DNA of 64,000 bases from BOG-908 sp965198825 (GCA_965198825.1 CBDAQB010000003.1:682001-746000); one strand, 5' to 3'. Numbered from the stretch's first letter, positions 16,774-27,340 are shown. Made by a program: numbers and translations. Notes: generated by a model not told the origin, from the letters alone.

Positions 16774-16787
16774 GTAGCGGCCGCTAC
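16774..16787. promoter_or_regulatory. TetR operator 1
   Basis: Perfect 14-bp palindrome GTAGCGGCCGCTAC, 1 bp upstream of the regulator's start codon. Shares the TGTAGC...GCTAC half-sites with operator 2. Confidence 0.7.
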
Positions 16788-16798
16788 GGAGTCGCGCT

Positions 16799-16816
16799 AT
16801 GTAGCGGGTGCTACAT
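16799..16816. promoter_or_regulatory. TetR operator 2
   Basis: Near-perfect 18-bp palindrome ATGTAGCGGGTGCTACAT, 14 bp before the DUF5367 start codon. Half-sites ATGTAGC/GCTACAT match operator 1; centre-to-centre spacing is about 27 bp. Confidence 0.7.
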
Positions 16817-16830
16817 GAAGGAGGCCTGTG

Positions 16831-17253
16831 ATGAAAGCGTTCGCGTATGATGCCGGCACAAAGCCGGGCGCCTTGGGCTTGCCAGCGATCATGCGGCTGG
16901 TCGCCGCAGGCGTTGTGGGGTGGGTGTTGGCGGCCTTGTTCATCCGGTATGCGAATGGAGCGCGCCTGTTCGAGGGCGCGGCGGAGCCGGTGCTGTTTGC
17001 GCTGTGTTTTCCCATTGCGTGGGGCACTGTGCTGCTGCTGCGGGTGAGCGACCGGGTGCGGCCGGAGCAGATGGTGTCGGCGATGTCGGTCGCCCTCATG
17101 CCGGCGCTGTTCCTGGACGGGTTCGCGCTGACGCTGGCCCCCTGGATCTACGGCGCCACTCCGGATGCCCTGCTGCCTGCGGCGGCGTGGCTGCTGTTCG
17201 GAGTAGGCGCCTTCATCGCCGCTGCCTTCCTGGAAGAACGGCGCGGAAAGTAA
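16831..17253 (+). CDS. DUF5367 membrane protein
   Basis: About 140 residues with four hydrophobic segments (near residues 22-40, 52-70, 85-105 and 112-130). The sequence RLVAAGVVGWVLAALFIRYANG and EQMVSAMSVALMPALFLDGFAL pattern matches the DUF5367 family of small inner-membrane proteins of unknown function. AAGGAGGCC precedes ATG 16831. Probably controlled by the divergent TetR regulator. Confidence 0.8.
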   Translation: MKAFAYDAGTKPGALGLPAIMRLVAAGVVGWVLAALFIRYANGARLFEGAAEPVLFALCFPIAWGTVLLLRVSDRVRPEQMVSAMSVALMPALFLDGFALTLAPWIYGATPDALLPAAAWLLFGVGAFIAAAFLEERRGK

Positions 17254-17261
17254 GAGAACCT

Positions 17262-17369
17262 ACCCAAGAAAAGGGGGCTGGGGACGAGTCCCCAGCGGGC
17301 TCGCCACCAGAGCGCCACAGGTTCAAGCGCCTAGCGCCGGTGGCGAGGGGCAGAGCCCCTTGCCTGGTC
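17262..17369. repeat. GACGAGTC palindromic repeat, copy 1
   Basis: Hairpin GCTGGGGACGAGTCCCCAGC followed by a second hairpin bounded by TCGCCACC and GGTGGCGA, then GGGGCAGAGCCCCT. Shares this layout with 23029-23152. It lies between the convergent ends of DUF5367 and htpG. Confidence 0.75.
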
Positions 17370-19226
<1,857 letters not shown>

Positions 19227-19322
19227 GGTTATGTTTCCTGAAGGCGGCGTGATTTCTGGCCGGCGATATGTGCGCACCCGTGATGGACTGCAACCGGGTT
19301 TGGGCGCGTGTCTTAAGCCTGC

Positions 19323-20411
19323 ATGGATGCATGTGTGGGCGACGCCGATCCGTTACACGGGCTGGAAGCGCTGAGCGCGGAGATTGCTGCGCGGGCGGGT
19401 CAATTCGACCGGGAGGGGGCGTATCCGGCGGAGGATATGGCGCTTCTGCATGAGCAAGGCGTGCTGGCGGCGCCACTGCCCCGGCATCTGGGCGGCCGCG
19501 GGTTCGGGACCGAGCCCGAGGGGGCGCTGGGTGCGCTGACGCTGCTTCGGGCGGTTGGGCGCGGGTCGATCGCGACGGCGCGTTTGTTCGAGGCGCATGT
19601 CAACGCGCTGAAGCTGATCACCCTTTATGGCTCCGAGGCACAGGCGGCGCGTGCGGCGGAGGATGTGCTGCAGGGTCATGTTTTTGCGCTGTGGGTGACG
19701 GAAGTTCCGCCCGGATTGCGCTTGCGTGAGGGCAGGCTCGAGGGCGGCAAGTCGATCTGCTCGGGGGCGGGGCATTCGACGCGTGCGGTGGTGACGGTGG
19801 ATGCCGGCGAGGCCGATCCGGTGCTGGCGATCGTTGCGTTGGCGCCGGGCGAGCGGTCGCGGAAGTCGGCGATGGGATTGGCCGGGGTTCGGGCGGCGGT
19901 GACCGGGGCGATGGATCTGTCCGGGCTTGAGGCGGATGTGTTCGGGCGGCCTGGAGATTACTTGCGGCAGCCGGAGTTTTCGGCCGGCGCGTGGCGGACG
20001 TCTGCGGTGACGCTGGGGGCGATGGAGGCTTTGAGCGCTTGCGTTCGCGGCACCTTGGTGGAGCGGGGGCGGGCGGATCACCCGCACCAGCTTGCGCGTG
20101 TGGGTGCGATGCGCATTGCGGAGACCACGGCGCGGCTCTGGCTCGAGCGCGTGGCGCCGTTGGCCGAGGCGCGCGGTCAGGATCTGGGCGATGTGGCAGG
20201 CATGGTGAATTTGGCGCGCATTGCAGTCGAAGCGGCTGCGCTCGAGATGATCCCGCTGGCGCAGCGCTCGCTCGGGATGCCGGCGTTCATCGGCGGCAGT
20301 GTGCCGGAGCGGATCATGCGTGATCTGGCAGCCTATCTTCGGCAGCCGGCGCCTGACGAGACTCTGGCGGAGGCGTCTGCCTGGTTCATGTCGCGCGATC
20401 TGCCGCGATGA
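19323..20411 (+). CDS. Acyl-CoA dehydrogenase family protein
   Basis: 362 residues, slightly short for the family. N-terminal helices (AEDMALLHEQGVLAAPLPRHLGG) are typical, and the middle beta domain keeps LWVTEVPPG and CSGAGHSTRAVV; the C-terminal helical domain has QLARVGAMRIAETTARLWLERVA. No obvious catalytic Glu can be assigned by eye. Overlaps the PIG-L gene by 4 nt and is the first gene of a three-gene operon found in several Acetobacteraceae with a deacetylase and NodS-like methyltransferase. Confidence 0.85.
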   Translation: MDACVGDADPLHGLEALSAEIAARAGQFDREGAYPAEDMALLHEQGVLAAPLPRHLGGRGFGTEPEGALGALTLLRAVGRGSIATARLFEAHVNALKLITLYGSEAQAARAAEDVLQGHVFALWVTEVPPGLRLREGRLEGGKSICSGAGHSTRAVVTVDAGEADPVLAIVALAPGERSRKSAMGLAGVRAAVTGAMDLSGLEADVFGRPGDYLRQPEFSAGAWRTSAVTLGAMEALSACVRGTLVERGRADHPHQLARVGAMRIAETTARLWLERVAPLAEARGQDLGDVAGMVNLARIAVEAAALEMIPLAQRSLGMPAFIGGSVPERIMRDLAAYLRQPAPDETLAEASAWFMSRDLPR

Positions 20412-21136
20412 CGGAGGCAGGGACTTTGCTGGGCGAATTGGCGGCGTTGCCTTTGTCTCGACTTGGCGATGTTTTGCCGGGACGTTTTCTGGTGGTGGCG
20501 CCGCACCCCGATGATGAAAGCCTTGGTGTCGGCGGGCTGATTGCCGAGGCTTGCCGGTCGGAGCGGCCGCCGGTGGTCGTCGTGCTGACCGATGGCGCGG
20601 CTTCGCATCCCGGATCGCGCGCATATCCGCCTAATCGGCTTTCTACCTTGCGGGCCGAAGAGGTTCGCGAGGCGGTGGGGTTGCTCGGACTGCCTGCGGC
20701 GAATTTGTTTTTGCTGGGAGCGCCCGACACGGCGGCACCGCATGATGGGCCGGCGGCGCAGGCGCTGGCAGAGCGTATCGCGGAACTTGCCGAGGGATGC
20801 GGCACGATCCTGACGAGCTGGCGGCATGATCCGCATTGTGATCATCTGGCGGCCTGGCACATCGCGAGCCTGGCGGGGGCGATTTGCGGCGCGCGCCTGA
20901 TGGAATATCCGGTGTGGGGCTGGTCGCTTCCGGTTGGCACCGTTTTGCCCGATGGGCCGTGGTCCGGTTGGCGCTTCGATGTCTCGGCGCATTTGCCGGC
21001 GAAGCGGGAGGCGATTGCGGCGCACCGGTCGCAGCATGGCGGCTTGATCACCGACGATCCTGGAGGGTTCGTGCTTCCTGCCGATTTCGTGTCGTTGTTC
21101 GACCGTGATTTCGAGTGCCTGGTGATCGGGCCGTGA
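20408..21136 (+). CDS. PIG-L family deacetylase
   Basis: 242 residues. Metal-binding motif PHPDDESLG near residue 36 and the distal HCDHLAAWH near 143 (H-x-D-H) define the N-acetylglucosaminyl deacetylase/LmbE superfamily, which removes acetyl groups from GlcNAc-type substrates. ATG 20408 overlaps the dehydrogenase stop (ATGA) and the stop overlaps the next GTG. The substrate is probably a sugar amide or lipid-linked sugar, inferred from family only. Confidence 0.9.
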   Translation: MTEAGTLLGELAALPLSRLGDVLPGRFLVVAPHPDDESLGVGGLIAEACRSERPPVVVVLTDGAASHPGSRAYPPNRLSTLRAEEVREAVGLLGLPAANLFLLGAPDTAAPHDGPAAQALAERIAELAEGCGTILTSWRHDPHCDHLAAWHIASLAGAICGARLMEYPVWGWSLPVGTVLPDGPWSGWRFDVSAHLPAKREAIAAHRSQHGGLITDDPGGFVLPADFVSLFDRDFECLVIGP

Positions 21137-21705
21137 GCGGCGCGTCGTGGGACGCGGGGGTGTTCGACAAGCTTTATGCGCAGTCGGCCGATCCCTGGGA
21201 TTTCGAAGGCAGCGCCTACGAGCGTGCAAAATATGACGCAACTCTGGAGGTGCTTGGCGACAGGCGTTTTGCTGATGTGCTGGAGGTGGGCTGCTCGATC
21301 GGGGTGCTGACGGCGCGGCTTGCTGCTCGCGCGGATCGGGTGTTGGCGGTGGATGTGGCGAAGATTGCGTTGGAGCGCGCGGCTGAGCGGTGCCGCGCGA
21401 TGCCTCAGGTGACGTTTCGGTTGGCGTCGGTGCCTCGCGAGTTTCCGGAGGGATCGTTCGATCTGATCCTGTTTTCCGAGGTGCTGTATTTCCTGAGCGC
21501 CGATGATGTCTCAGAAACTGCTCGGCTGGCGCAGGCGGCTTTGCGTCCGGGCGGGTTGATTGTGCTGGTGAACTGGACTGGGGAGACCAATACGCCGACT
21601 ACGGGAGATGAGGCGGCTTTGTTGTTCGGGGCTTCGGCGCCTGGGCTTCGTGTCTTGGAGCGGCGGCGTGAGGCTACTTATCGGCTGGATTTGCTGGCGG
21701 GGTGA
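21133..21705 (+). CDS. NodS-like class I SAM methyltransferase
   Basis: About 190 residues. Start GTG 21133 overlaps the deacetylase stop (GTGA). N-terminal DPWDFEGSAYERAKYDATL and motif I VLEVGCSIGVLTARLA, then SEVLYFLS and RPGGLIVLVNW, are the NodS pattern; NodS N-methylates deacetylated glucosamine in Nod-factor synthesis. Coming right after a PIG-L deacetylase, a sequential deacetylation/N-methylation of an amino sugar is a reasonable inference. Confidence 0.85.
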   Translation: MSGASWDAGVFDKLYAQSADPWDFEGSAYERAKYDATLEVLGDRRFADVLEVGCSIGVLTARLAARADRVLAVDVAKIALERAAERCRAMPQVTFRLASVPREFPEGSFDLILFSEVLYFLSADDVSETARLAQAALRPGGLIVLVNWTGETNTPTTGDEAALLFGASAPGLRVLERRREATYRLDLLAG

Positions 21706-21733
21706 GGCCGTGCCGGCGGGTGCGCAAGGGCTT

Positions 21734-21760
21734 ACCCGCCCTACGGAATTCAGGGCGGGT
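21734..21760. terminator. Hairpin between convergent genes
   Basis: Perfect 9-bp stem ACCCGCCCT / AGGGCGGGT with a 9-nt loop, in the 71-bp gap between the NodS-like gene and the oppositely oriented gene at 21777. Confidence 0.6.
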
Positions 21761-21776
21761 CAGCGGTTGCGTTTTG

Positions 21777-22067
21777 TCAGGGCAGCTTGCTTAAGTCGGC
21801 GAGATTTACTGTGCCGTTCTGGCTTGAGAAGGCGATTGTGCCGGTGTGGCTCTGCTGCTGGGAGACGCCGTTGATGCGGTGATCGCCGCTGTCGTAGGTG
21901 GTGAGTTTGCCGTCCTGCTCTACGAGAAGCCGGTGCTTGTCTGGGAAGAACGCGTATTTCATGCCGTTCTGCGCGCCGCTGCTGGAAGGTTGGCCGAGGT
22001 CGTCGGGCCACCAGGGGGCGGCCCACTCCATCGGTTTCATAGGTTCCATCGGTTTCATCGGTTCCAT
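21777..22067 (-). CDS. Hypothetical protein with MEPMKP start repeats
   Basis: About 96 residues if started at 22067. The first 14 codons are a tandem run alternating Met-Glu-Pro and Met-Lys-Pro, giving five in-frame ATGs, so the true start is ambiguous. The rest (PWWPDDLGQ, GMKYAFFPDKHRLLVEQDG, TYDSGDHRINGVSQQQ) resembles a small conserved alphaproteobacterial protein of unknown role. No signal peptide. Confidence 0.65.
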   Translation of the reverse strand: MEPMKPMEPMKPMEWAAPWWPDDLGQPSSSGAQNGMKYAFFPDKHRLLVEQDGKLTTYDSGDHRINGVSQQQSHTGTIAFSSQNGTVNLADLSKLP

Positions 22068-22096
22068 GTCTTGCCTTATTGCTTCTGTCGCATTGG

Positions 22097-23014
22097 TTAC
22101 GCGTTGGCTCGGTCGTGGTTGGCCTGGGAAGACAGGCATGCGAGCAGCGCATCGCGAAATGGCGGCAGGCTTTTGTAGGCTGTCATGCTCGACGGAAGAG
22201 CCATGATGGCGGCTGCGAGGTCGTGTGCGGCGCCGGGAACAGCGAGCACGCGCGCCAGCTTGTAGCTGTGGACGCGTATGGTGAAGAGGACGAAGCCGCT
22301 CTGTGGCAGCCGCATGAGCGTTTGGCGCTCCACGCGCAGGAACAGGCGATCCGGCACATTCTCGGGGGTGATGGAGGGGTCGAAACCGGTGCGGCCGGTG
22401 CCCTCCTCCTGGTAGAGGGCGCCGTCGTCCAGAACGCCCCAGTTCAGGCGCTCGGCCACACGGCCCGGCCGCAGGGCGCCCATGAAGCGGTTGACGGGCG
22501 AGGCCAAATGCTCGGCGTAGAGCGGGACGGGGCCGTGCACGTCGGCCAGGGGGCGGCCGATCTTTTCCGACAGGCGCCAGCGGCTGGGGGCGCACAGGAT
22601 GGCGGCTGACAGCACCGGCGTGGGGCCGGAGGGGTCGATCAGGCACAAATCCTCCTGGACCAGGCGGCCGCAGAGTTCGAGCGGATCGATGGGTGGGTTT
22701 GCCAGGTTCCAGGTTTCGCCGGTCAAGTCGTTGCGCAGCGAGTCTCCTTCCTGGCTGAACCAGCCGGGGTGCCGGCTGGTCAGGAGGGCGGTGAGGATTG
22801 TGAGAAGCTCGGCGCGGGCCGCTGCAGAGGGTGGCGTGGTGGCGAAGACGTCGGCGTGGCGGATGGCCAGGTGCTCGCGGCGTTCGGCCATCTCGGACCC
22901 GTAGAGGGCGTCGATCTCTATGAGATCGTCCATCCGGCAGCCGACAAGGCCCATCGCCATGCGGAAGGGACCGGGGGCATAGGGGAGCAGGAGGCGTTCT
23001 GGCGGCGGGAGCAT
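22097..23014 (-). CDS. DUF3445 (heme-dependent oxidative N-demethylase-like) protein
   Basis: About 305 residues. Conserved blocks are ALLTSRHPGWF, VQEDLCLI, AAILCAPSRWRLSEKIGRPLADVHGPVP and RLPQSGFVLFTIRVHSY, all from the DUF3445 family, one member of which is described as a heme-dependent oxidative N-demethylase subunit. ATG 23014 leads into LPYAPGPFRMAMGL, the usual N-terminus. The reductase partner genes are not adjacent. Divergent from gyrA with a repeat between. Confidence 0.8.
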   Translation of the reverse strand: MLPPPERLLLPYAPGPFRMAMGLVGCRMDDLIEIDALYGSEMAERREHLAIRHADVFATTPPSAAARAELLTILTALLTSRHPGWFSQEGDSLRNDLTGETWNLANPPIDPLELCGRLVQEDLCLIDPSGPTPVLSAAILCAPSRWRLSEKIGRPLADVHGPVPLYAEHLASPVNRFMGALRPGRVAERLNWGVLDDGALYQEEGTGRTGFDPSITPENVPDRLFLRVERQTLMRLPQSGFVLFTIRVHSYKLARVLAVPGAAHDLAAAIMALPSSMTAYKSLPPFRDALLACLSSQANHDRANA

Positions 23015-23028
23015 CGTGGACGCAGTGT

Positions 23029-23152
23029 CAAGGAAATGGGGTCTTGGGACGAGTCCCCAGCGGGGTTGCCACCATAGCGCCACCGGTTGAAGCGCCGGTG
23101 GCGACGGGCAGAGCGCCAGCCTTGCTTCCCTGGTTTGGCACCGCAGGGCGCC
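23029..23152. repeat. GACGAGTC palindromic repeat, copy 2
   Basis: Contains TTGGGACGAGTCCCCAGCGG, then a hairpin bounded by GCCACC and GGTGGCGA, and GGGCAGAGC, matching 17262-17369. It lies between two divergent start codons (DUF3445 and gyrA), not between gene ends. Confidence 0.75.
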
Positions 23153-23192
23153 TGCTGTATGAGACCCGATCACCACGCTTCGGATTACAAGA

Positions 23193-26054
23193 TTGAGCGA
23201 TACCAACGACACGCTGCCGCCTAATTCCACCGAGCCGGTCACGCTCGAAGGAGAAATGCAGCGGTCCTACCTGGCCTATGCCATGTCGGTCATCGTCAGC
23301 CGCGCGTTGCCGGATGCGCGCGATGGGCTGAAGCCGGTGCACCGCCGGATTTTGTTCGGTATGCACGAGGCGGGGTACACGCCCGACAAGGCTTACCGCA
23401 AGTCAGCGCGTATCGTCGGCGACGTGATGGGCAAATATCATCCGCATGGCGACGCGTCGATTTACGATGCGGCCGTGCGCATGGCGCAGCCGTTTTCCAT
23501 CCGGGTTCCGCTCATCGATGGGCAGGGGAATTTCGGCAGCGTGGACGGCGATTCGCCGGCTGCCATGCGTTATACGGAAATGCGCCTGGCGAAGGCGGCG
23601 ACGTTCCTGCTGGCGGACATCGATCGCGATACCGTCGATTTTCAGCCGAACTATGACGAGAGCGAGCGCGAGCCGGTTGTTCTGCCGGCGGCTTATCCGA
23701 ACCTTCTGATCAATGGCGCCGAGGGTATTGCCGTCGGCATGGCGACGCGTATTCCGCCGCATAATCCAACCGAGATCATCGATGCGGCGCTGGCGCTGAT
23801 TGCCGAGCCGGCGGTGACGCTGGATGAGCTGATGGCGATCGTGCCGGCGCCGGACTTTCCGACCGGCGGGCTGATCATCGGGCGGGCGGGAATTCGGCAG
23901 GCTTTCGAAACCGGCCGTGGCAGCCTGACGATTCGCGCACGGTGCGAATTCGAGGAGGTGAGGAAGGATCGCATGGCGATCATCATCACCGAGCTGCCTT
24001 ACCAGGTGAACAAGGCGACGCTGCAGGAGCGCATTGCCGAACTGGTGCGTGCCAAGCAGATAGAGGGCATCGGCGACATTCGCGACGAGAGCGACCGCCA
24101 AGGCATGCGGGTGGTGATCGAGCTGCGGCGCGATGCCACGCCGGAAGTGGTGCTGAACCAGCTTTTCCGGTTCACCAACATGCAGATTTCGTTCGGCTGC
24201 AATATGCTGGCGCTGGACCATGGCCGTCCGCGCACCATGGGCCTGAAGGAGATGCTGCAGTGCTTTGTGGCATTCCGCGAGGAGGTCATTCTTCGTCGCA
24301 GCCGGTTCGATCTGGCGAAGGCGCGTGAGCGGGCGCATCTGCTGGTCGGCTACTCGATTGCGGTTGCGAACATCGATGAGGTGATCAGGCTCATTCGCGC
24401 GAGCCCCGATGCGGCGGCGGCACGGGTCGCGCTGATGGCGGTCGATTGGCCTGCGGGCGACGTGGTGCCTTTGCTGGCGCTGATCGAGGATCAGGGCAAT
24501 ATCGTCACCACCGGTGCGGGCGGAGAGAGCCTGGTGCGGCTGACCGAAGTGCAGGCGCGCGGCATCCTGGATTTGCGCCTGCAGCGGCTCACCGGACTCG
24601 AGCGCGAGAAGATCGAGGGTGAACTGGCGGAAGTTGCTGCCAAGATCACCGACCTTCTGGAGATCATTGCCAGCCGGCCGCGCCGCATGGAGGTCATGCG
24701 CGACGAGCTGCTGGTGGTGCGCGAGGAGATCGCTTCGCCCCGTCTGACGGCGATCGTCGATTATGCGGCAGACCAGGACGACGAGAGCCTGATCGAGCCT
24801 GGGCAGATGGTGGTGACGATCACCCGTGACGGATTCATCAAGCGCACGCCTCTGGAAACTTTCAGGGCGCAGAACCGCGGCGGCCGTGGTCGCACGGCGG
24901 CCGGGACGCGCGGCGATGATATTGTGGCGCGCAGTTTCAACGCGCACACGCACCAGTGGGTGTTGTTCTTCTCCAGCGGCGGCAAGGCTTTTCGCGAAAA
25001 GGTATGGCGCCTCCCGGAGGCGAGCCCGACGGCGAAGGGGCGCGCGCTGGTTAATCTGCTGCCTGAACTGGGCGGCGACCAGATCACCACCGTGCTCCCG
25101 CTGCCGCAGGACGAGAGCCTGTGGGAAGCGCTGCACCTGGTGTTCGCGACCAAGAGCGGCACTGTCCGGCGCAACAAGCTTTCGGATTTCGGGCGCATCC
25201 GGTCGTCCGGCCTGATTGCGATGAAATTGGAAGAGGGCGACGCGCTGATCGGTGTCGCCACCTGCCGCGACGGCGACGACGTGTTCCTGGCGACGCGTCT
25301 CGGGCGCTGCATACGCTTCCAGATTTCCGATGAGACGCTGCGTGTGTTTACCGGACGCGACAGCGCCGGCGTGCGCGGCATCCGGCTTTCGGCGTCCGAC
25401 GAGGTGAACAGCCTGGCCGTGCTGCGCCATGTCGATGCGAGCAACGGCGAGCGTGCGGCTTATCTGCGCGCGGTGGCGGCACGGCGGCGCATGACCGGCT
25501 ACGAGGAGGAGGCGGCGGAGGTTGCCGCCGAGCCGACGGCGGAGGCCGAGGAAGAGGGTGCGACGGACGTGACCCTGTCCGCCGAGCGCATCGCCGACAT
25601 GACGGCGGCAGAGGAGATCCTGCTGACGGTGACCGATGGCGGGTTCGGCAAAAGGTCTTCGGCTTACGATTACCGGGTGAGCGGCCGCGGCGGCCTCGGC
25701 ATCACCAACATCATGCTGGCGCCGCGCAACGGCACGGCCGTAGTGGCGACTTTGCCCGTGCGGCGCGGCGATGACGTGATGCTGGTGACGGACGCCGGGC
25801 GGCTGATCCGGGTTCCCGCCGACCAGGTGAGGGTGACGGCGCGCCAGACCATGGGTGTGACGCTGTTCCGTCTGGACGCCACGGAGCGGGTGACCAGCGT
25901 ATTCCCGGTTCTCGAAGATGCAGTTCTCGAGGAGACAGGCCTCGAGGATGCGGCTGGCGGAGAGGCGGTTGTCGAAGGCCCGGTCGTTGAGGATCCGCCT
26001 GCCGGAGATGACGGCGTGAGCCCCGGCACGACGGAAGTTCCGCCAGATGCCTGA
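23193..26054 (+). CDS. gyrA: DNA gyrase subunit A
   Basis: A 953-residue protein, longer than the about 875 of E. coli. The TTG at 23193 is the only fitting start before YAMSVIVSRALPDARDGL. The catalytic Tyr is in AAMRYTEMRL near residue 130. The quinolone pocket reads HPHGDASIYD, so the residue equivalent to E. coli Ser83 is Ala. Six C-terminal beta-pinwheel blades are seen, including the GyrA-box-like QNRGGRG; between blades 4 and 5 lies an acidic insert (EEEAAEVAAEPTAEAEEEG) and the tail is Glu/Val-rich. Overlaps coaD by 8 nt. Confidence 0.97.
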   Translation: MSDTNDTLPPNSTEPVTLEGEMQRSYLAYAMSVIVSRALPDARDGLKPVHRRILFGMHEAGYTPDKAYRKSARIVGDVMGKYHPHGDASIYDAAVRMAQPFSIRVPLIDGQGNFGSVDGDSPAAMRYTEMRLAKAATFLLADIDRDTVDFQPNYDESEREPVVLPAAYPNLLINGAEGIAVGMATRIPPHNPTEIIDAALALIAEPAVTLDELMAIVPAPDFPTGGLIIGRAGIRQAFETGRGSLTIRARCEFEEVRKDRMAIIITELPYQVNKATLQERIAELVRAKQIEGIGDIRDESDRQGMRVVIELRRDATPEVVLNQLFRFTNMQISFGCNMLALDHGRPRTMGLKEMLQCFVAFREEVILRRSRFDLAKARERAHLLVGYSIAVANIDEVIRLIRASPDAAAARVALMAVDWPAGDVVPLLALIEDQGNIVTTGAGGESLVRLTEVQARGILDLRLQRLTGLEREKIEGELAEVAAKITDLLEIIASRPRRMEVMRDELLVVREEIASPRLTAIVDYAADQDDESLIEPGQMVVTITRDGFIKRTPLETFRAQNRGGRGRTAAGTRGDDIVARSFNAHTHQWVLFFSSGGKAFREKVWRLPEASPTAKGRALVNLLPELGGDQITTVLPLPQDESLWEALHLVFATKSGTVRRNKLSDFGRIRSSGLIAMKLEEGDALIGVATCRDGDDVFLATRLGRCIRFQISDETLRVFTGRDSAGVRGIRLSASDEVNSLAVLRHVDASNGERAAYLRAVAARRRMTGYEEEAAEVAAEPTAEAEEEGATDVTLSAERIADMTAAEEILLTVTDGGFGKRSSAYDYRVSGRGGLGITNIMLAPRNGTAVVATLPVRRGDDVMLVTDAGRLIRVPADQVRVTARQTMGVTLFRLDATERVTSVFPVLEDAVLEETGLEDAAGGEAVVEGPVVEDPPAGDDGVSPGTTEVPPDA

Positions 26055-26574
26055 GCGCATCGGCCTCTACCCTGGGACGTTCGATCCGGTCACCAATGGG
26101 CATCTCGACATCATCGCGCGGGCCGCGCGCATGGTGGACCGGCTGGTCATCGGGGTGGCGCAAAACAGCGGCAAGGGACCGCTGTTTTCGGCGCAGGAGC
26201 GGGTGGCGCTGGTGCGCGAGGAATGCGCAGCGATCACGTCGCGCACCGGGACGCCGATTAGGGTCGAAGCGTTCGACACGCTGCTGGTGGCGTTCGCGCG
26301 CTCCGTGGGCGCCGGCATGATCATACGCGGCCTGCGGGCGGTGTCCGACTTCGACTACGAGGTTCAGATGGCCGGCATGAACTACCGGCTGGACCAGGCG
26401 ATCGAGACGGTGTTCCTGATGGCCAGCGAGCACCACCAGTTCATTTCGTCGCGTTTCGTCAAGGAAATCGCGCGCCTCGGCGGCGATGTCTCGACCTTCG
26501 TTCCCCCCCTGACGCTCGATCGCACCCTTGCCAAGGTGCGCTCGGACGATAATGGAGAGCCTGCGCATGTTTAG
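26047..26574 (+). CDS. coaD: Phosphopantetheine adenylyltransferase
   Basis: 175 residues. The N-terminal GLYPGTFDPVTNGHLDII holds the T/HxGH nucleotidyltransferase motif; GLRAVSDFDYEVQMAGMN near residue 90 and the ISSRFVKEIA motif near 135 are typical. Makes dephospho-CoA from 4'-phosphopantetheine. Starts inside the gyrA end and overlaps the isomerase gene, so the three form one operon. Confidence 0.96.
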   Translation: MPERIGLYPGTFDPVTNGHLDIIARAARMVDRLVIGVAQNSGKGPLFSAQERVALVREECAAITSRTGTPIRVEAFDTLLVAFARSVGAGMIIRGLRAVSDFDYEVQMAGMNYRLDQAIETVFLMASEHHQFISSRFVKEIARLGGDVSTFVPPLTLDRTLAKVRSDDNGEPAHV

Positions 26575-27124
26575 GCGCTTTCTTCTGCAAACTTTTGCCA
26601 TTGGAGCATTGATGTCCGGTACAGCGTCCGCCCAGACGGAAAAACTCGACCCCGAGAACACCATCTATATGGATCTCAAATATGGGCGGGTGGTGATCAA
26701 GCTGCGTCCCGATCTGGCACCCAAGCATGTCGAGCGGGTGAAGATGCTGTGCCGCGAAGGCTTTTATGACGGCACGCCGTTTCATCGCGTGATCGAAGGG
26801 TTCATGGCGCAGGGCGGCGACCCGACGGGCACCGGCCAGGGCGGCAGCAAATATCCCGATCTGCAGGCCGAATTCACCCGCAATGCGAACTTCCTGCGCG
26901 GCACGGTGGGCGCTGCGCGCACGGCAAACCCCGATAGCGCGAACAGCCAGTTCTACATCATGTTCGCGCCTTCGCCTCACCTGGATGGGCAGTACACCAT
27001 CTGGGGCCAGGTGGTGGAGGGGATGCAGTTCGTCGATATGATCAAGCGCGGCAGCGAGGGTAGCGGCGTGGTCAGCGATCCGGATCGGATCGTTCATATG
27101 CGGGTGGCTGCTGACATTAAGTAA
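26567..27124 (+). CDS. Secreted cyclophilin-type peptidylprolyl isomerase
   Basis: About 185 residues. A signal peptide (MFRRFLLQTFAIGALMSG, cleavage near SAQ) places it in the periplasm. Cyclophilin motifs are FHRVIEGFMAQGGDPTGTG (catalytic Arg), NSQFYIM and LDGQYTIWGQV. GGAGAG precedes ATG 26567; an in-frame ATG at 26552 is possible. Assists proline isomerisation of envelope proteins. Its stop meets a two-hairpin repeat. Confidence 0.93.
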   Translation: MFRRFLLQTFAIGALMSGTASAQTEKLDPENTIYMDLKYGRVVIKLRPDLAPKHVERVKMLCREGFYDGTPFHRVIEGFMAQGGDPTGTGQGGSKYPDLQAEFTRNANFLRGTVGAARTANPDSANSQFYIMFAPSPHLDGQYTIWGQVVEGMQFVDMIKRGSEGSGVVSDPDRIVHMRVAADIK

Positions 27125-27258
27125 AGGCAAGCGCGTTCTTTTTTGAAAAAAAAGAACCAAAAAACTTTTGCGACTTTGGACCGGGCTTGCGGAAGTGCCG
27201 GGCCTAAACGTCCAGAAGTTTTTTGCTTCTTTTTTTCAAAAAAGAAGTCCTTGTCTTG
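27124..27258 (-). repeat. Two-hairpin intergenic repeat, B-arm left
   Basis: Left hairpin GTTCTTTTTTGAAAAAAAAGAAC then CAAAAAACTTTTGCGA, a core with GGACCGGGCTT, and the right arm CCAGAAGTTTTTTGCTTC with CTTTTTTTCAAAAAAG. This orientation is reversed relative to 51575 and 58084. Between the isomerase stop and tRNA-Lys. Confidence 0.8.
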
Positions 27259-27340
27259 CTTACGCCCGCAGGGTCTGGCCAACCCGGACCACCCACCTAT
27301 CTTGACGTGATACGGCGCCTGCTGTTCCTGGCGCCGCGGA

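Noticed and set aside
23403..26060. An 885-codon open frame antisense to gyrA
   Set aside because: High GC codon bias leaves long antisense frames; the translation is His/Arg/Gln-rich without any domain and mirrors gyrA.
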